64,000 bases of DNA from the NCBI GenBank assembly GCA_964575975.1, contig CAZNTU010000006.1, forward strand, positions 1 to 64,000, written 5' to 3'. Origin of the DNA: G963674505 sp964575975 (GTDB lineage: Bacteria > Desulfobacterota > Desulfobacteria > Desulfobacterales > SKZT01). Of this stretch, positions 42,521 to 50,912 are shown piece after piece (the stretch's first letter is position 1; each line of letters begins with the position of its first letter). A model generated the notes under the pieces. The model ran no database searches and was not told the DNA's origin. It saw nothing but the letters and a program-made list of their open reading frames with translations. The position numbers were made by a program, and so were the translations under genes.

Positions 42521-45211
42521 ATGACAGTTCGAAACCTGGAGTACATGTTCAGCCCCAAATCGGCCGCCTTGATCTGGTCGGCCGACGAGAAATATTCGGT
42601 CTACGGCGAAACTATTTTGAAAAACCTTTCGAAAGGAAACTTCGGAGGACAACTCTGTTCCGTCCATTCGCAAAAAAGAACGGTCGAAGCGATTCCGGCC
42701 TACGAATCCCTGGATTCGGTTCCCTCCGCGCCCGACCTCGCTGTGATCGCAAGGCCTCGCGAGGAAGTCCCGGCTTTGATCGACGCGTTGGGAAGAATGG
42801 GTTCCAAGGCGGCGGTGCTGGTTTCCCACGGTTTCGGCGAGGGCGGGGACGACAAGGGCAGGGAATACCGAAAAGAGGTCCTTTGCGCAGCCCGGCCGTA
42901 CCTTCTTCGCATAGTGGGCGCCGGTTCCTTGGGGATAATGGCGCCGTACGCGTCTTTGAACGCGGGCTACGCCCACATCGAACCAATACCGGGAAACGCC
43001 GCGTTGGTGGCGCAGTCCGGCACCCTGATCTCTTCCGTACTAGACTGGGCGACCTCCCGCAACATCGGCTTTTCCCACTTGGTTTCCCTTGGGGACATGA
43101 TCGACGTGGATTTCGGGGACATGCTCGACTTCCTGGCCATGGACGGCCGGGCTCGGGCGATTCTGCTGTACGTGGAGCAGGTCAGGCATGCCAGGAAGTT
43201 CATGTCGGCCGCAAGGGCGGCGGCGCGATTGAAGCCCGTGATCGTGGTGAAGTCCGGAAGACGCCCCGAGGCGGCCAAGGCGGCGGAATCGCACACGGGG
43301 GCCATGGCCGGTTCCGACGCGGTCTACGACGCCGTGTTTCGACGCGCGGGCGTTCTGAGGGTCAACGATTTGGCGGCCTTGTTCGACGCGGTCCAGACAC
43401 TTTCCCTGTCGTCGCCGACGGCCGGCGACCGCCTGGCGATTCTTACCAACGGGGGGGCGATGGGCGTTTTGACCGCCGACACCCTGATCGAAAAAAAAGG
43501 GCGCCTGGGAATCTTGTCCGAAGAGACGTTGTCCAAACTGGACGAAATCGTTCCCCATCCATGGTCCCACGGCAATCCCGTGGACATCGGCGCCGACGCC
43601 GGCGGGCGGCTCTATTCCAAGGCCCTCGAGATACTCCTGGAGGAAAAGAACGTACACGCCATCCTGGTCGTGAACTGTCCCACGGCTCTTGCATCTAGCG
43701 CCGATGCCGCCCGCGCCGTCGCGGAAACGGTGAAGAACAATATCTCCAAGGTACGATACCGCCAGGTTTTGACCTCGTGGATAGGCGACGGCGCCGCCGA
43801 ACAGGCGCGCAAGATTTTCGCCGAAAACCGGATACCGTCCTACAGGACCCCTACCGAGGCCGTGAGAGGCTTTATGCAACTGGTTCGGCACAAGAACAGC
43901 CAGGAGATGCTCATGCGGGTGCCGCCGAATATTCCGACCAATTTTACCCCGAATACGGACGCGGCCCGCAAAATCGTCGCGAACGCTCTGGAAGAGGGGC
44001 GCGCCTGGCTGGACGAGGCCGAATCCATAGAGATTCTTCGGGCGTACGACTTTCCCGTGGTCGAGACCCGTACGGCGAAAACGCCGGAGGAGGCGGGAAG
44101 GCTGGCCGAAAAAATCGCCGGACCCGTGGTGCTGAAAATATTGTCGTCGGACATCTTGTTCAAAACGGAGGCGTCCGGGGTCGTTTTGAACCTGGAAGAC
44201 CCCGATACCGTGGAGAAGACGGCCGCCGCGATGCTCAAGAAAGTGCGCGAGGCGATGCCGGACGCCCGCATATCGGGGTTCACGGTCCAGCCCATGGTGC
44301 AGAGGCCCAACGCGCGCCAGTTGATTATAGGCGCGACCTTGGACAGGCAGTTCGGCCCCGTGATCGTTTTCGGCCACGGCGGCATGGAAGTCGAACGGAT
44401 AGCCGATTCTGCCATGGCGCTCCCCCCCTTGGACATGAACCTGGCCCACGAGGCGATCTCGCAGACGAAGGTTTCCAACCTTCTGGAGCCCTACCGGAAC
44501 GTTCCCGCCGCCGACCGGGAGGCCATAGCCCTGTCGCTGGTCAAGGTATCCCAAATGATTTGCGATATCGCCGAAATCGCGGAAATGGAGGTCAACCCGG
44601 TCCTGGCCGACGAAAACGGAGTGATCGCCCTGGACGCCCGAATCAAGATCGAGAAGACCCACGTTTCGGGAGAAAAACGCCTCTCTATCCGTCCCTATCC
44701 CAAGGAACTGGAGGAAACGCTGACGCTGGCGGACGGAAACCGGCTTCTTTTGAGACCCATTCGTCCGGAGGACGGTCCCAAGTTTCAGGAATTTTACGCC
44801 AAGCTGTCGCCGGAGGACATCCGGTTCCGTTTTCTCCATCCCATGAAAAGCATCCCCCCCCAGCTTTCCGCCCGGCTCACCCAGATCGACTACGACCGCG
44901 ACATGGCCCTGGTCCTGGTCCCGACCTCCGGAGAAACGGAAATTCTGGGAGTAGTCCGGATCAGCACCTCTCCGGACATGGAAAAGGCCGAGTTCGCCAT
45001 CGTCATACGCCGGGACATGACCGGGCAGGGCCTCGGCCCGATGCTGCTCAAGAGAATCATCGACTACACGAGAAGCAGAAAGATCGGGGTGATCTACGGG
45101 GAAGTGCTGAGCGACAACCGGTCCATGCTCAGGCTGGCCGAGGCTTTCGGTTTCGGCAGAAAGCCGATCCCGGACGATCCCGGAGTCATGCACGTTTCCT
45201 TGGCTTTATGA
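42521..45211 (+). CDS. ADP-forming acyl-CoA synthetase domain fused to GNAT acetyltransferase (Pat-like)
   Basis: An 896-residue protein. The CoA-binding and CoA-ligase domains span about 1-470 (VGAGSLGIMAPYASLNAG, VAQSGTLISSVLDWA, SHTGAMAGSDAVYDA with H258 at the phosphohistidine position). An ATP-grasp domain spans about 480-705, ending in EMEVNPVLADENGVIALDAR. A GNAT domain spans about 735-896 (LRPIRPED, RRDMTGQGLGPMLLKR). This is the architecture of Pat/YfiQ protein lysine acetyltransferases. The published Salmonella Pat lacks the catalytic histidine, whereas it is present here, so real ADP-forming synthetase activity is possible. It follows acs and has GGGAGG before the ATG. Confidence 0.92.
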   Translation: MTVRNLEYMFSPKSAALIWSADEKYSVYGETILKNLSKGNFGGQLCSVHSQKRTVEAIPAYESLDSVPSAPDLAVIARPREEVPALIDALGRMGSKAAVLVSHGFGEGGDDKGREYRKEVLCAARPYLLRIVGAGSLGIMAPYASLNAGYAHIEPIPGNAALVAQSGTLISSVLDWATSRNIGFSHLVSLGDMIDVDFGDMLDFLAMDGRARAILLYVEQVRHARKFMSAARAAARLKPVIVVKSGRRPEAAKAAESHTGAMAGSDAVYDAVFRRAGVLRVNDLAALFDAVQTLSLSSPTAGDRLAILTNGGAMGVLTADTLIEKKGRLGILSEETLSKLDEIVPHPWSHGNPVDIGADAGGRLYSKALEILLEEKNVHAILVVNCPTALASSADAARAVAETVKNNISKVRYRQVLTSWIGDGAAEQARKIFAENRIPSYRTPTEAVRGFMQLVRHKNSQEMLMRVPPNIPTNFTPNTDAARKIVANALEEGRAWLDEAESIEILRAYDFPVVETRTAKTPEEAGRLAEKIAGPVVLKILSSDILFKTEASGVVLNLEDPDTVEKTAAAMLKKVREAMPDARISGFTVQPMVQRPNARQLIIGATLDRQFGPVIVFGHGGMEVERIADSAMALPPLDMNLAHEAISQTKVSNLLEPYRNVPAADREAIALSLVKVSQMICDIAEIAEMEVNPVLADENGVIALDARIKIEKTHVSGEKRLSIRPYPKELEETLTLADGNRLLLRPIRPEDGPKFQEFYAKLSPEDIRFRFLHPMKSIPPQLSARLTQIDYDRDMALVLVPTSGETEILGVVRISTSPDMEKAEFAIVIRRDMTGQGLGPMLLKRIIDYTRSRKIGVIYGEVLSDNRSMLRLAEAFGFGRKPIPDDPGVMHVSLAL

Positions 45212-46626
45212 AAAGGGCCATCGTCTTAATATGCTTTCTATGCGTGTCGTGCGCCTGTTTTCATCCCGGTAGGAAATCCGGCGGGACGCCCGAGGGCCTC
45301 GAGGCGAAAATCGCAGGCATCCTGGACTCTCCCGAGATGGAAAGCGCTCAAATCGGAATAAAGGCGGTGTCGCTGAAAACGGGAAGGGAGATATTCGATC
45401 GCGACTCGCGAAAACTGTTCGTGCCCGCATCGAACCTCAAGCTTGTCACGGCCCTTGCGGCCTTGAAAATCCTCGGCCCCGAATACCGTTTCCGTACGGA
45501 ACTGTCGACCGACCGCGTAATGGCGAAAGGGAAGATCGGCAATCTCTATCTAAGAGGATCGGGAGATCCGTCCCTTTCTTACGAAGACTTGGCCCGCATG
45601 GCGATGGAACTTTCGGGGAAGGTGAAAGAGATAGCGGGGAACGTCTTGTGCGACGCCTCCTATTTCGACGACATCCCCTTTGGGGAAGGCTGGATGTGGG
45701 ACGAGGGTCTCGCGGCGTACAGCGCCCCGGTATCCGCCGTCAACCTGGACCGAAACTGCGTCGATATCCGTATCGACGGCTCTCGGGAACCGGTCGCGCA
45801 TATCCTGCCGCCGACTTCCTACGCGGAGTGCAGGGCGGACATATCCTTGCAGTCCGGTCGAAACGACATCGCAATAACCAGATTGCAGGAGCCCGACCGG
45901 GACATATTCGTCGTCGCTGGAGTTTTGGCTGCGGATTCCCCGCCTTTGCGCCGAACGTGCAGCGTTTCGCGTCCCCCCCTTTACGCGGCTTGCGTTGTCA
46001 AGGATTTGGTATCGCTCTACGGAATCGAATGCGAAGGCGACGCGGGCTTGGATACGGCGCCGGACAAAGGGATCGGCCTTGTTGCTTTCGAATCGAGTCC
46101 GCTGAGGGATATCATAGGCGATTTTTTCAAACGCAGCGACAATCTTGCCGGAGAGTGCCTGCTGAAGACTCTCGGAGCAAGTACGAAGGGGACGCCGGGG
46201 ACCTCCGCGAAAGGCGTGGAAGCCGTTCAAGAGCTGCTGTCCGGGGCGGGAATCGAAAAAAACGCCTACAGGATAGTGGATGGTTCGGGTCTTTCGCGTT
46301 ACAATCTGATTTCCCCGTCCACGTTGGTCCGCGTTCTGGAATATGCATACGAGGACTTTTCCGTTTTCCCCGAATTCGCGGCGGCCCTGCCGTTGGCGGG
46401 CGCTGACGGAACCCTCGCCGCAAGACTGAAAGGCGACGGCACGGAAAGGAAAATCAGGGCCAAAACGGGAACCATGGCGGGTATCAGTTGCATTTCGGGA
46501 TATCTTCTGACCGAAAGCAAGAACATATTGGCCGTGTCCATCATGATGAACGGCTATACGGGCTCTTCGAGACCTTTCAAGAAAGCGCAGGACGAGATTT
46601 TGGAACTTTTGGCGCAAAGCCTTTAG
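45208..46626 (+). CDS. dacB: D-alanyl-D-alanine carboxypeptidase/endopeptidase, PBP4 type (family S13)
   Basis: A 472-residue periplasmic penicillin-binding protein. The active-site set is complete: SNLK (S75xxK78), SDN in FKRSDNLAGE, and KTG in RAKTGTMAG near the C-terminus. The long insertion between the first and second motifs is typical of PBP4. The N-terminus is hydrophobic with cysteines (CVSCAC near 12-17), so it may be a lipoprotein, although the lipobox is not ideal. The ATG overlaps the stop of the synthetase-GNAT gene (ATGA). Confidence 0.92.
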   Translation: MKRAIVLICFLCVSCACFHPGRKSGGTPEGLEAKIAGILDSPEMESAQIGIKAVSLKTGREIFDRDSRKLFVPASNLKLVTALAALKILGPEYRFRTELSTDRVMAKGKIGNLYLRGSGDPSLSYEDLARMAMELSGKVKEIAGNVLCDASYFDDIPFGEGWMWDEGLAAYSAPVSAVNLDRNCVDIRIDGSREPVAHILPPTSYAECRADISLQSGRNDIAITRLQEPDRDIFVVAGVLAADSPPLRRTCSVSRPPLYAACVVKDLVSLYGIECEGDAGLDTAPDKGIGLVAFESSPLRDIIGDFFKRSDNLAGECLLKTLGASTKGTPGTSAKGVEAVQELLSGAGIEKNAYRIVDGSGLSRYNLISPSTLVRVLEYAYEDFSVFPEFAAALPLAGADGTLAARLKGDGTERKIRAKTGTMAGISCISGYLLTESKNILAVSIMMNGYTGSSRPFKKAQDEILELLAQSL

Positions 46627-46669
46627 CGGTTTCGCTTTTGGCGAAAACGATTTGCAAAGGGAGGAAAAA

Positions 46670-47986
46670 ATGGAAAAGCCAGCGAAACTGCCCGTGGGCA
46701 TGTCGTCGTTCGAAAGAATCCGGGCGGACGATTTCCTTTACGTGGACAAGACTCGCCACCTCCATCGATTGATTGCCGAAGGCGTCTACTATTTTCTGTC
46801 CCGGCCTCGCAGGTTCGGCAAATCGTTGACCGTGTCCGCCTTGAAGAACCTCTTCGAGGGGAAGAGGGAGCTGTTCGAAGGCCTGTGGATTTCGGAACAC
46901 GGGGATTGGGAATGGAAGCCGCACCCGGTAGTCGTCCTGGATTTCAACGGCGTCGTTTCGGACACCCCGGAGAATATGGAGACCAGTTTGTACGACTTCA
47001 TTCTGGAAACCGCGAGAACAAACGACATCGAATTGCGTTTTTCCTTGTTGAAAGACCGCTTCCGGGAGTTGCTGGTCGCTCTTTCCAGGAAAACCGGGGA
47101 GCGTGTCGCGATCCTGGTCGACGAGTACGACAAGCCGATGATAGATCATCTCGGGAAGGGCGAAAGGGCTTTGGACATTGCCAAGGCCAACCGGGATATT
47201 CTAAAATCGTTTTTCGGCACGATCAAGCACATCGATGTCGCTTCCGTGGTGCGGTTCGTTTTCATGACAGGAGTGTCCAAATTCGGAAAAGTTTCCGTCT
47301 TTTCGGAATTGAACAACCTTCACGACCTCACTTTGGATAAAAAGTTCGCGGACATGCTGGGATATACGCGCGAAGAGCTTGCGACGTATTTCTCGGATCA
47401 TATTCGACGCTTGGCGGAAAGCATCGGCGTCTCGGAAGCCGAAGCGATGGAAATCCTGGAGAGACACTACGATGGATACCGCTTTTCCAAGCGCGACATT
47501 CGGATGTACAATCCGTTTTCCATCTTGTCCGCATTGAAAAACGAAGATACCGGCACCTATTGGTTCGAAACCGGAACTCCCGCGTTTCTGGTGAACCTGC
47601 TAAAGCAGAGCGACTGGTATTTGCCCGAGATAGAAGGGATGATGGCCACCGAGCCGGTCTTCGGTGTCTTCGATCTGGAAAGGCTTGCCCCCGAGGCGTT
47701 GCTGTTCCAGACGGGATATGTGACAATCAAGGACGTGCAAGATGCAGTCTACACGTTCGACTATCCGAATCGCGAGGTCAAGGCCGCGTTTCTGGAAACG
47801 CTGTTCCATTCCTGGACCCGGGGGTTGAAAGACAAGTCCCGGTTCGCCCTCTTGGGGGGGTATCTCGACGCGGAAGACTACGAACGATTCTTCGAGACGG
47901 TTTCCGCCATATTCGCCATGATTCCGAACATCTTGGAATCCAAACGGGACGATAACGAAAAGTTCGGTCTTTCGATCCGGACTTGA
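46670..47986 (+). CDS. AAA-ATPase-like protein (AAA_ATPase-like/DUF1703 family) missing its nuclease domain
   Basis: A 438-residue protein. The N-terminal GMSSFERIRADDFLYVDKT and the P-loop variant SRPRRFGKS (about 45-53), followed by ILVDEYDKP and FMTGVSKF, place it in the AAA-ATPase-like family. Its full members have about 520-560 residues and end in a PD-(D/E)XK nuclease domain (DUF1703). Here similarity ends at FFETVSAIFAMIP and a short unrelated tail follows. The nuclease half has apparently been lost, and no remnant is visible downstream. Such genes are often numerous and mobile. AGGGAGG precedes ATG 46670. Confidence 0.75.
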   Translation: MEKPAKLPVGMSSFERIRADDFLYVDKTRHLHRLIAEGVYYFLSRPRRFGKSLTVSALKNLFEGKRELFEGLWISEHGDWEWKPHPVVVLDFNGVVSDTPENMETSLYDFILETARTNDIELRFSLLKDRFRELLVALSRKTGERVAILVDEYDKPMIDHLGKGERALDIAKANRDILKSFFGTIKHIDVASVVRFVFMTGVSKFGKVSVFSELNNLHDLTLDKKFADMLGYTREELATYFSDHIRRLAESIGVSEAEAMEILERHYDGYRFSKRDIRMYNPFSILSALKNEDTGTYWFETGTPAFLVNLLKQSDWYLPEIEGMMATEPVFGVFDLERLAPEALLFQTGYVTIKDVQDAVYTFDYPNREVKAAFLETLFHSWTRGLKDKSRFALLGGYLDAEDYERFFETVSAIFAMIPNILESKRDDNEKFGLSIRT

Positions 47987-48047
47987 TGGAAAGACCCGAG
48001 ACAGATTCGATGGGTCATGCAGGAATATGAAATCTCCACTTCTCCCG

Positions 48048-48476
48048 CTATTGGATCAATCGGGCCGAAAGGAGAATTTCCGTCCCCGCTAACGCCTGGG
48101 AGACCGGGCATTTCTCCTTTGCCTCGTTCGCCTGTTTCCGGAAGGCCTTTTCCTCCATTCCAGGGACCCTTGCCTCTGTGTTCAATGCTATTTTCGTTAT
48201 TTTGAATCCCTCGCCGGCCGATTCGATGCTGACTTCGGCCGAGGTTTCGATGTATTCGGGCACATGCCCAGCCTTTTCCAAAAAAAGCGCCAGCGCCATG
48301 GAAAAGCACCCCGCGTGCGCCGCCCCGATGAGTTCGTCGGGATTGGTGCCGGGGGAGTCTTCGAAACGCGTGCCGAAGGAATAGTTTCCCTCGAAAGCCC
48401 CGCTTCCCAATTTCATTGTTCCCCTGCCGTCCTTGATGCCGCCGTTCCAAATGGCCGATGCTCGTCTTTTTGGCAT
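48048..48476 (-). CDS. osmC: OsmC-family peroxiredoxin-like protein
   Basis: A 142-residue protein that reduces organic hydroperoxides through two cysteines. C57 (AAHAGCFSM) and C123 (KEKCPVSQAL) are both present, as is the N-terminal WNGGIKDGRG typical of OsmC. AGGAGG lies just before ATG 48476; the open frame continues 17 codons upstream without support. It is monocistronic and fits oxygen-stress defence in an anaerobe. Confidence 0.93.
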   Translation of the reverse strand: MPKRRASAIWNGGIKDGRGTMKLGSGAFEGNYSFGTRFEDSPGTNPDELIGAAHAGCFSMALALFLEKAGHVPEYIETSAEVSIESAGEGFKITKIALNTEARVPGMEEKAFRKQANEAKEKCPVSQALAGTEILLSARLIQ

Positions 48477-48643
48477 TTTCGTACCTCCTGTCTCTATTTG
48501 TTCCAAGTTTCGCTTTGTTCCCGCCAATCGGGGTTTGCCAAGAAACCTATGGTAAGAGACCGCCGCGCTTTTTCAAAGGAGGGAAATACCCGAGTTGATT
48601 CGTTAAACAACCCTAATCGCGAAAGCCGGTTCGAATGCGGCTT

Positions 48644-49666
48644 TCAAGCTCGAAGCCTCGACTTGTTGTAGTCGATGGCTCTCTGGATAGCCACGCCGCC
48701 CTGCTCCGCTATGGCCATGGCGAAGTTTATGTCGGCATGGCTGAAACTGCGGACTTCCTCCGTAAGCAGCCGCAGGATGCCGATCACCTCGTCCTGGAAC
48801 GTGATCGGCACCGCCAGTATGCTGCTGATGCCCTCCAGCTCGGCTTCCTTGTGGTAGATCGTGTGAACGTCCCTTTTCGCGTCCGGAATGACGATCGGCT
48901 CTCCTTGTTTGATGTAGTACGTGGCCAATTCTTCGTCCAAAGGTCCCCTTTCCAGATAGGATTTACTCAGACCGTAGGCCGCTTTCAGTTCGAGCTTGCC
49001 TTTTTTTTCTTCGATGAGCCTGACGGTGGCTGCCTTCAGGTTCATTACGACCGGAAGACGCCTGACGATAAGATCCAGGATTTTATCGAGTTCGTAAGTC
49101 GAATTGATGGTTTTCCCGATCTCGTGAATGAGCGCGAAATATTCCAATTGGGTCTGCTGTTCCTCGAAAATGCGGGCGTTTTCGATGGCGATGCCGCATT
49201 GTTCCCCCAACGCGGCGACAAAATCGATTTCGTCCCGGGCGAAGGTACGCGGCCTTTTGGTCAACAGTCTCAGGATGCCGTTTATTTGGCCGCGGATAGG
49301 TATGGGGACTACCAGGATTGTCTGGATGCCCTCGCGTCTCGTAGCCTCCGGATAATTGATCCTGGGATCTTCCGCAGCGTTTTCTATGACGATCGGCTTG
49401 CCTTTCAATGCCTTGAAAACAGATTCTTCCGTATCGATGGGACCCCGGTTCAAGTAGGCCTCGCCCAGTCCGCTTGCTCCTTTCAAGATCAGCTTTTTTC
49501 CGGAGGGGTCCAGCAGCCTGATGGTCGCCGCATCGACGTCCACGATTTCCGGAATTTTCCTCGCGACCAGCTCGAATATTTCATCGACATGGCGGCTGGA
49601 CGTGATCGCCTTGGTCACTTCGATAAACAAGTCGAGAAATGTCGCTTTTCGTTCCGCCCTTTCCAT
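48644..49666 (-). CDS. Tandem GAF-domain protein
   Basis: A 340-residue cytoplasmic protein with two GAF domains (about 15-160 and 180-330). Each ends in the typical (A/V)VPI...G(I/Q)...GILRLLT strand pattern followed by a helix (FVAALGEQCGIAIENA, FAMAIAEQGGVAIQRA). There is no catalytic output domain, so it is probably a sensor that works with a separate kinase, cyclase or phosphatase. AAAGGA precedes the ATG. The neighbours are an ACP and OsmC. Confidence 0.85.
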   Translation of the reverse strand: MERAERKATFLDLFIEVTKAITSSRHVDEIFELVARKIPEIVDVDAATIRLLDPSGKKLILKGASGLGEAYLNRGPIDTEESVFKALKGKPIVIENAAEDPRINYPEATRREGIQTILVVPIPIRGQINGILRLLTKRPRTFARDEIDFVAALGEQCGIAIENARIFEEQQTQLEYFALIHEIGKTINSTYELDKILDLIVRRLPVVMNLKAATVRLIEEKKGKLELKAAYGLSKSYLERGPLDEELATYYIKQGEPIVIPDAKRDVHTIYHKEAELEGISSILAVPITFQDEVIGILRLLTEEVRSFSHADINFAMAIAEQGGVAIQRAIDYNKSRLRA

Positions 49667-49785
49667 TTTGATTTTCCTTTCTCCAAATCGGATCTTTAAG
49701 ATTGCGGTTTTTCGGACGTTTCTTCCAACAGGAAAGGCTGTAAAAATTTGCGCGGCGGCACGAATAGGACGCTGCTATTCTCGTC

Positions 49786-50022
49786 TTAGCCCGAAAAATA
49801 ACCGACGATTCCGTTCAGCGTCGAAAGCGCGGGATAGTCGGATTCGGGCACGGACCTGCCGGTTTGGCGCTGAACCTCCATGATCAGGTTCAAACAATCC
49901 ACCGAATCGAACTCCATTTGATCCCGGAAACGGATCGCGGGATCGAGCGACTCGGGGTCGGTTTCCGGGGCGATTTTACGCAATGCCTGTAAAACAACCT
50001 CTTTAATTTCTTCGTCTTTCAT
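49786..50022 (-). CDS. Acyl carrier protein-like protein
   Basis: A 78-residue protein with the phosphopantetheine site FDSVDCLNL (S40; usual consensus DSL). It has four helices and an acidic surface as in ACPs. ATG 50022 has AAAGGG upstream; the open frame is longer but unsupported. No fatty-acid or polyketide genes are adjacent, so its partner enzymes are elsewhere. The DSVDC variant of the usual DSLD suggests a specialised rather than the housekeeping ACP. Confidence 0.85.
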   Translation of the reverse strand: MKDEEIKEVVLQALRKIAPETDPESLDPAIRFRDQMEFDSVDCLNLIMEVQRQTGRSVPESDYPALSTLNGIVGYFSG

Positions 50023-50130
50023 CGTAAAAGCCCTTTCGGGAAGGAGATATACATAAAACCACATGCATGGAATGGTATTAGACCAAAAAATCGTAGCGCG
50101 CAAGCGAATATTTTTCCGCAAGCGGAGCTT

Positions 50131-50451
50131 TCAATCATTGATCATGGTCAAAACGTATCTCCTGTATTGATCGATGTCCAACTCGACGAATTGAATGCCC
50201 ATACCTTTTTTATCGAACCAAGCTACGGCTCCGGAAGCTCTCAGGCACAGTATTTTTTTCTCTTTCGATTTGTAGAACATGTTGATTTGGACGACCGTCG
50301 CCACGGGGGGCTGGTTCGAACACTCCATGTACATTCCGCCTGCCCCCAAATTCAAGACTTTTCCCCTGAACGTCAGCGATTTGAAGGTCACCTCAGCCAA
50401 AACGGTAAGCCAAAGATCGACTCTTAGCAACTTTCTTTTTTCTCGAAGCAT
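50131..50451 (-). CDS. PilZ domain protein (short)
   Basis: A 106-residue single-domain protein. RKLLR (R6xxxR10) and NLGAGG (34-39) match the two c-di-GMP-binding motifs, with N in place of the more common D at the first position of the second motif. The C-terminus GMGIQFVEL closes the barrel. It is the second PilZ protein in the window. The upstream region is very A-rich on the coding strand. Confidence 0.85.
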   Translation of the reverse strand: MLREKRKLLRVDLWLTVLAEVTFKSLTFRGKVLNLGAGGMYMECSNQPPVATVVQINMFYKSKEKKILCLRASGAVAWFDKKGMGIQFVELDIDQYRRYVLTMIND

Positions 50452-50912
50452 GCTTGATTCTTTCGATTTGTTTTTTTTTGTTTTTTTGCGAAAAGCCGAT
50501 TTTTTCGATGTCCGATAGCGTGCAGGGCCGGATTTCGCGCCCGTGAGAGAGTGACTCTGTGGAAGCTCGGAGGAAAAAGATAAATCGGAAGCCGGAGTGG
50601 AAAAACAGAAAATGTTGGAGTCTACCGATGCGGAAATGCGAAAGGACCGGCAGTTCGCAAGTGCTTTACCAAAGGGGTGGTATGAAACGGATTGGCCGCC
50701 GGAAAACCGATGGGGTGCTAACCATGCCTGAATTTGTATGCGCGAAGCGGTTATGGAATATGATCGGAAATGCTACGGAACATAAAAAATCGCCTTCGAA
50801 AACCAACTCCAATATTCTTTAAAATAAACTTCGATGTCAAGAAAAAACACTCGAGGAACTCCGGAACCACAATCGACTGTTCGTCGGGTTTTCGAACCAG
50901 CGGAGATCAGGT
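50452..50912. other. Noncoding region
   Basis: 461 bp with no credible gene. It includes T-rich tracts on the plus strand at about 50468-50490, that is, A-tracts upstream of the PilZ start. A short plus-strand frame (50559-50822) is arginine- and lysine-rich, has no family features and no ribosome site, and is not called. Confidence 0.4.

Noticed and set aside
43040..45193. Long minus-strand frame of 717 codons
   Set aside because: Antisense to the synthetase-GNAT gene, whose domains are unmistakable; no recognisable motif in the antisense product.
43777..45207. Frame open upstream of the dacB start
   Set aside because: The region codes for the synthetase-GNAT protein in another frame; the real dacB begins at ATG 45208 with a signal-like N-terminus.
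47984..48047. Possible selenocysteine readthrough at the TGA ending the AAA-ATPase-like gene
   Set aside because: The sequence after the TGA has no similarity to the missing nuclease domain and no hairpin like that of the HesB gene.
50559..50822. Plus-strand frame of 87 codons in the 50.5-50.9 kb gap
   Set aside because: GTG start without ribosome site, basic composition, no family resemblance.
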